9,608 bases of DNA from JBARRO01 sp049644265 (GTDB lineage Bacteria > Bacteroidota > Ignavibacteria > UBA10030), in assembly GCA_049644265.1 (NCBI GenBank), contig JBARRO010000247.1, positions 1 through 9,608 on the forward strand, read 5' to 3'. The position numbers and the translations under genes are program-made. Shown one piece after another: positions 8,486 to 9,608 of this stretch. Position 1 is the stretch's first letter, and each line of letters begins with the position of its first letter. Under the pieces are notes generated by a model. That model worked only from the letters and a program-made list of their open reading frames with translations, made no database searches and had not been told where the DNA came from.

Positions 8486-9542
8486 AGTGGTTTTTTACGT
8501 AGTTGTTCTACTGCTGACGTCACCTTTTATTGACATCAGTTCTGGCTATCAAGAACATCACGGATCAAATCTGCGAGTCCGGGGAAAATTACCTAACGGC
8601 AAAAAGGCCTCAACTATCAAAGCAGTGTTCGTGGAATCGAGACCAATCGGCGTTCCCAAGATGGGTGTCCAATCGACTGATATTGTGGTTGTCGACTTGG
8701 AGGCCGGAACCACAAATACCTTGACGAATGATGATTTCTTTGACTGCAATCCGGCGTGGTCCTCTGATGGGAGTAAAATCGTGTTTGCTTCAGCAAGGGA
8801 AGGTGACCCACTAAGGGCAAGAGCCCTCGGTAGCCATATGAGAAAATCTCTTTATTCGTTTGATTTGTCCAATAATGAAATCAAAAGATTCGTGGATGTT
8901 GGTGCCCTCAGCCCACAAATTGATTTCAGGGAATTTGTTGGCCTCGGTTTTTCGCAAAAAAGGAGCGAATTGTTCTTTTTTTCCAACAAGGACAATCATA
9001 TTTATGCTTTTGATAGTGAGTCTAGGGCTTTGGTCCTTAACAAGGAAATCGCGGGAGTATTCGAAATTCTTGACCTATCAGTATCGCATGATGGAAAGGA
9101 GGTTGCGTTTACATTTGAAAAAGGGGAATTGATGTTTGGAGTGGGATTGTTTGATGTGCCTGCAAACTCGACGGAAGTCATCACCGAGAACAGTTCTTTT
9201 GTTACTTTAGGTGGGTGGCTCGAGCGTGATTCGGCGTTTGTATTCGAAGATTCACTGCCGAGGATTTACAACGTTTACTCCAAATCTTCGATTCCGGTGG
9301 ACCTTAACGATGTTAATAAGAATGTGGTGGTTAAGAATGTTAATATCCTTGCTGGAGATAAAATCCTTTTTTTGGCTGCCCGTAAGAAAATAGATCCATC
9401 CTATGGAAACACTGTTGACGCTTTCGAACTAGCTGTTTATGACCGAAGGAATCAGAAAATGGAATGGATTACAAATAGCGGAAGAAACAAGTCCAGCTTG
9501 AAAATACTTTCCACGAAAGCAAAGCCGACACAACACCGGTAA
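8475..9542 (+). CDS. Secreted TolB-like (PD40) beta-propeller protein
   Basis: A 355-residue protein from the ATG at 8475, chosen because a signal peptide starts there (MESRVVFYVVVLLLTSPFIDISSG). An in-frame ATG at 8418 would put 19 polar residues in front of it. Neither start has a strong ribosome site; the 11-nt overlap with the RHS-tip gene suggests coupled translation. The body shows repeated beta-propeller blades: DIVVVDLEAGTTNTLT at 69-84, then the PD40 signature NPAWSSDGSKIVFAS at 92-106, LYSFDLSNNEIKRF near 126-139, HIYAFDSES near 175-183, LSVSHDGKEVAFTFEKG at 201-217 and ELAVYDRRNQKMEWIT at 318-333. PD40/TolB propellers bind proteins in the periplasm; no enzyme active site is visible. 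Being directly downstream of a variable RHS tip, it could be a cognate partner or an unusual exported immunity protein, or simply an accessory surface protein. The function is not established. Confidence 0.85.
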   Translation: MESRVVFYVVVLLLTSPFIDISSGYQEHHGSNLRVRGKLPNGKKASTIKAVFVESRPIGVPKMGVQSTDIVVVDLEAGTTNTLTNDDFFDCNPAWSSDGSKIVFASAREGDPLRARALGSHMRKSLYSFDLSNNEIKRFVDVGALSPQIDFREFVGLGFSQKRSELFFFSNKDNHIYAFDSESRALVLNKEIAGVFEILDLSVSHDGKEVAFTFEKGELMFGVGLFDVPANSTEVITENSSFVTLGGWLERDSAFVFEDSLPRIYNVYSKSSIPVDLNDVNKNVVVKNVNILAGDKILFLAARKKIDPSYGNTVDAFELAVYDRRNQKMEWITNSGRNKSSLKILSTKAKPTQHR

Positions 9543-9608
9543 TTTGCGGAACCTTTGTATCGCGACAATGTGATGTGCCATAAATCGCCCCCGAGGGCTC
9601 CATAGAAA
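9543..9608 (+). other. 3' flank with a short GC-rich inverted repeat
   Basis: Non-coding tail after the propeller gene. The only structure is GCCC-CCGA-GGGC at 9587-9598, a 4-bp stem with no T-run in the ten bases that remain. It could be the start of a longer hairpin or terminator cut by the window edge; on what is visible I cannot call it. Confidence 0.2.

Noticed and set aside
9587..9598. Rho-independent terminator
   Set aside because: Only a 4-bp stem is visible and there is no T-tract before the window ends.
1..9608. Type VI secretion RHS island
   Set aside because: No VgrG, PAAR, DUF4123 or EagR gene or domain is present in the window, and the neighbours carry Sec-type signal peptides.

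Overview
The window is a same-strand, tightly packed run of four genes with almost no non-coding DNA. All four products look exported or surface-associated. It begins inside a very large RHS/YD-repeat protein (1-5685; its 5' end lies outside the window). A secreted tetratricopeptide-repeat protein follows (5718-7136), then a predicted lipoprotein combining a PKD domain, the RHS-associated core and an unrecognised C-terminal tip (7133-8485), then a secreted TolB-like beta-propeller protein (8475-9542). The gaps are 32 nt, a 4-nt ATGA overlap and an 11-nt overlap, so this is very probably one operon whose promoter lies upstream of the window.

The main point of interest is how the RHS system is divided. 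The large protein has the usual YD-repeat shell but stops at '...GQLVGRIEPQ', just before the place where a one-piece RHS protein would continue into 'YYYVKDHLGS'. That missing core (DHLGS, FTGKERD, YDYFGARYYD, IGRW, DPDG) is found about 1.8 kb downstream. There it sits behind a lipoprotein signal and a PKD domain, and it is followed by a roughly 214-residue tip of unknown type. The two halves are separated by the TPR gene. The natural model is that the shell and its core/tip are made as separate exported chains that meet at the cell surface, possibly helped by the TPR protein. The last gene, overlapping the tip gene, occupies the position where an immunity gene would be expected, but it encodes an exported propeller. 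All of this is inference from gene order and motifs.

The organism is a Gram-negative-type bacterium. The style of the RHS protein ('MTYPTG..KEFYY', 'WGFDN' and 'GQTEAVYDANGNL' motifs, beta-sandwich insertions, PKD domain, core beginning 'YYYVKDHLGS') is most reminiscent of Bacteroidota/Chlorobi/Ignavibacteria-like lineages. Clear Shine-Dalgarno sites before two genes fit classical Bacteroidetes less well than related lineages. This taxonomic guess is low confidence. No RNA genes, CRISPR arrays, insertion sequences or attachment sites were seen.
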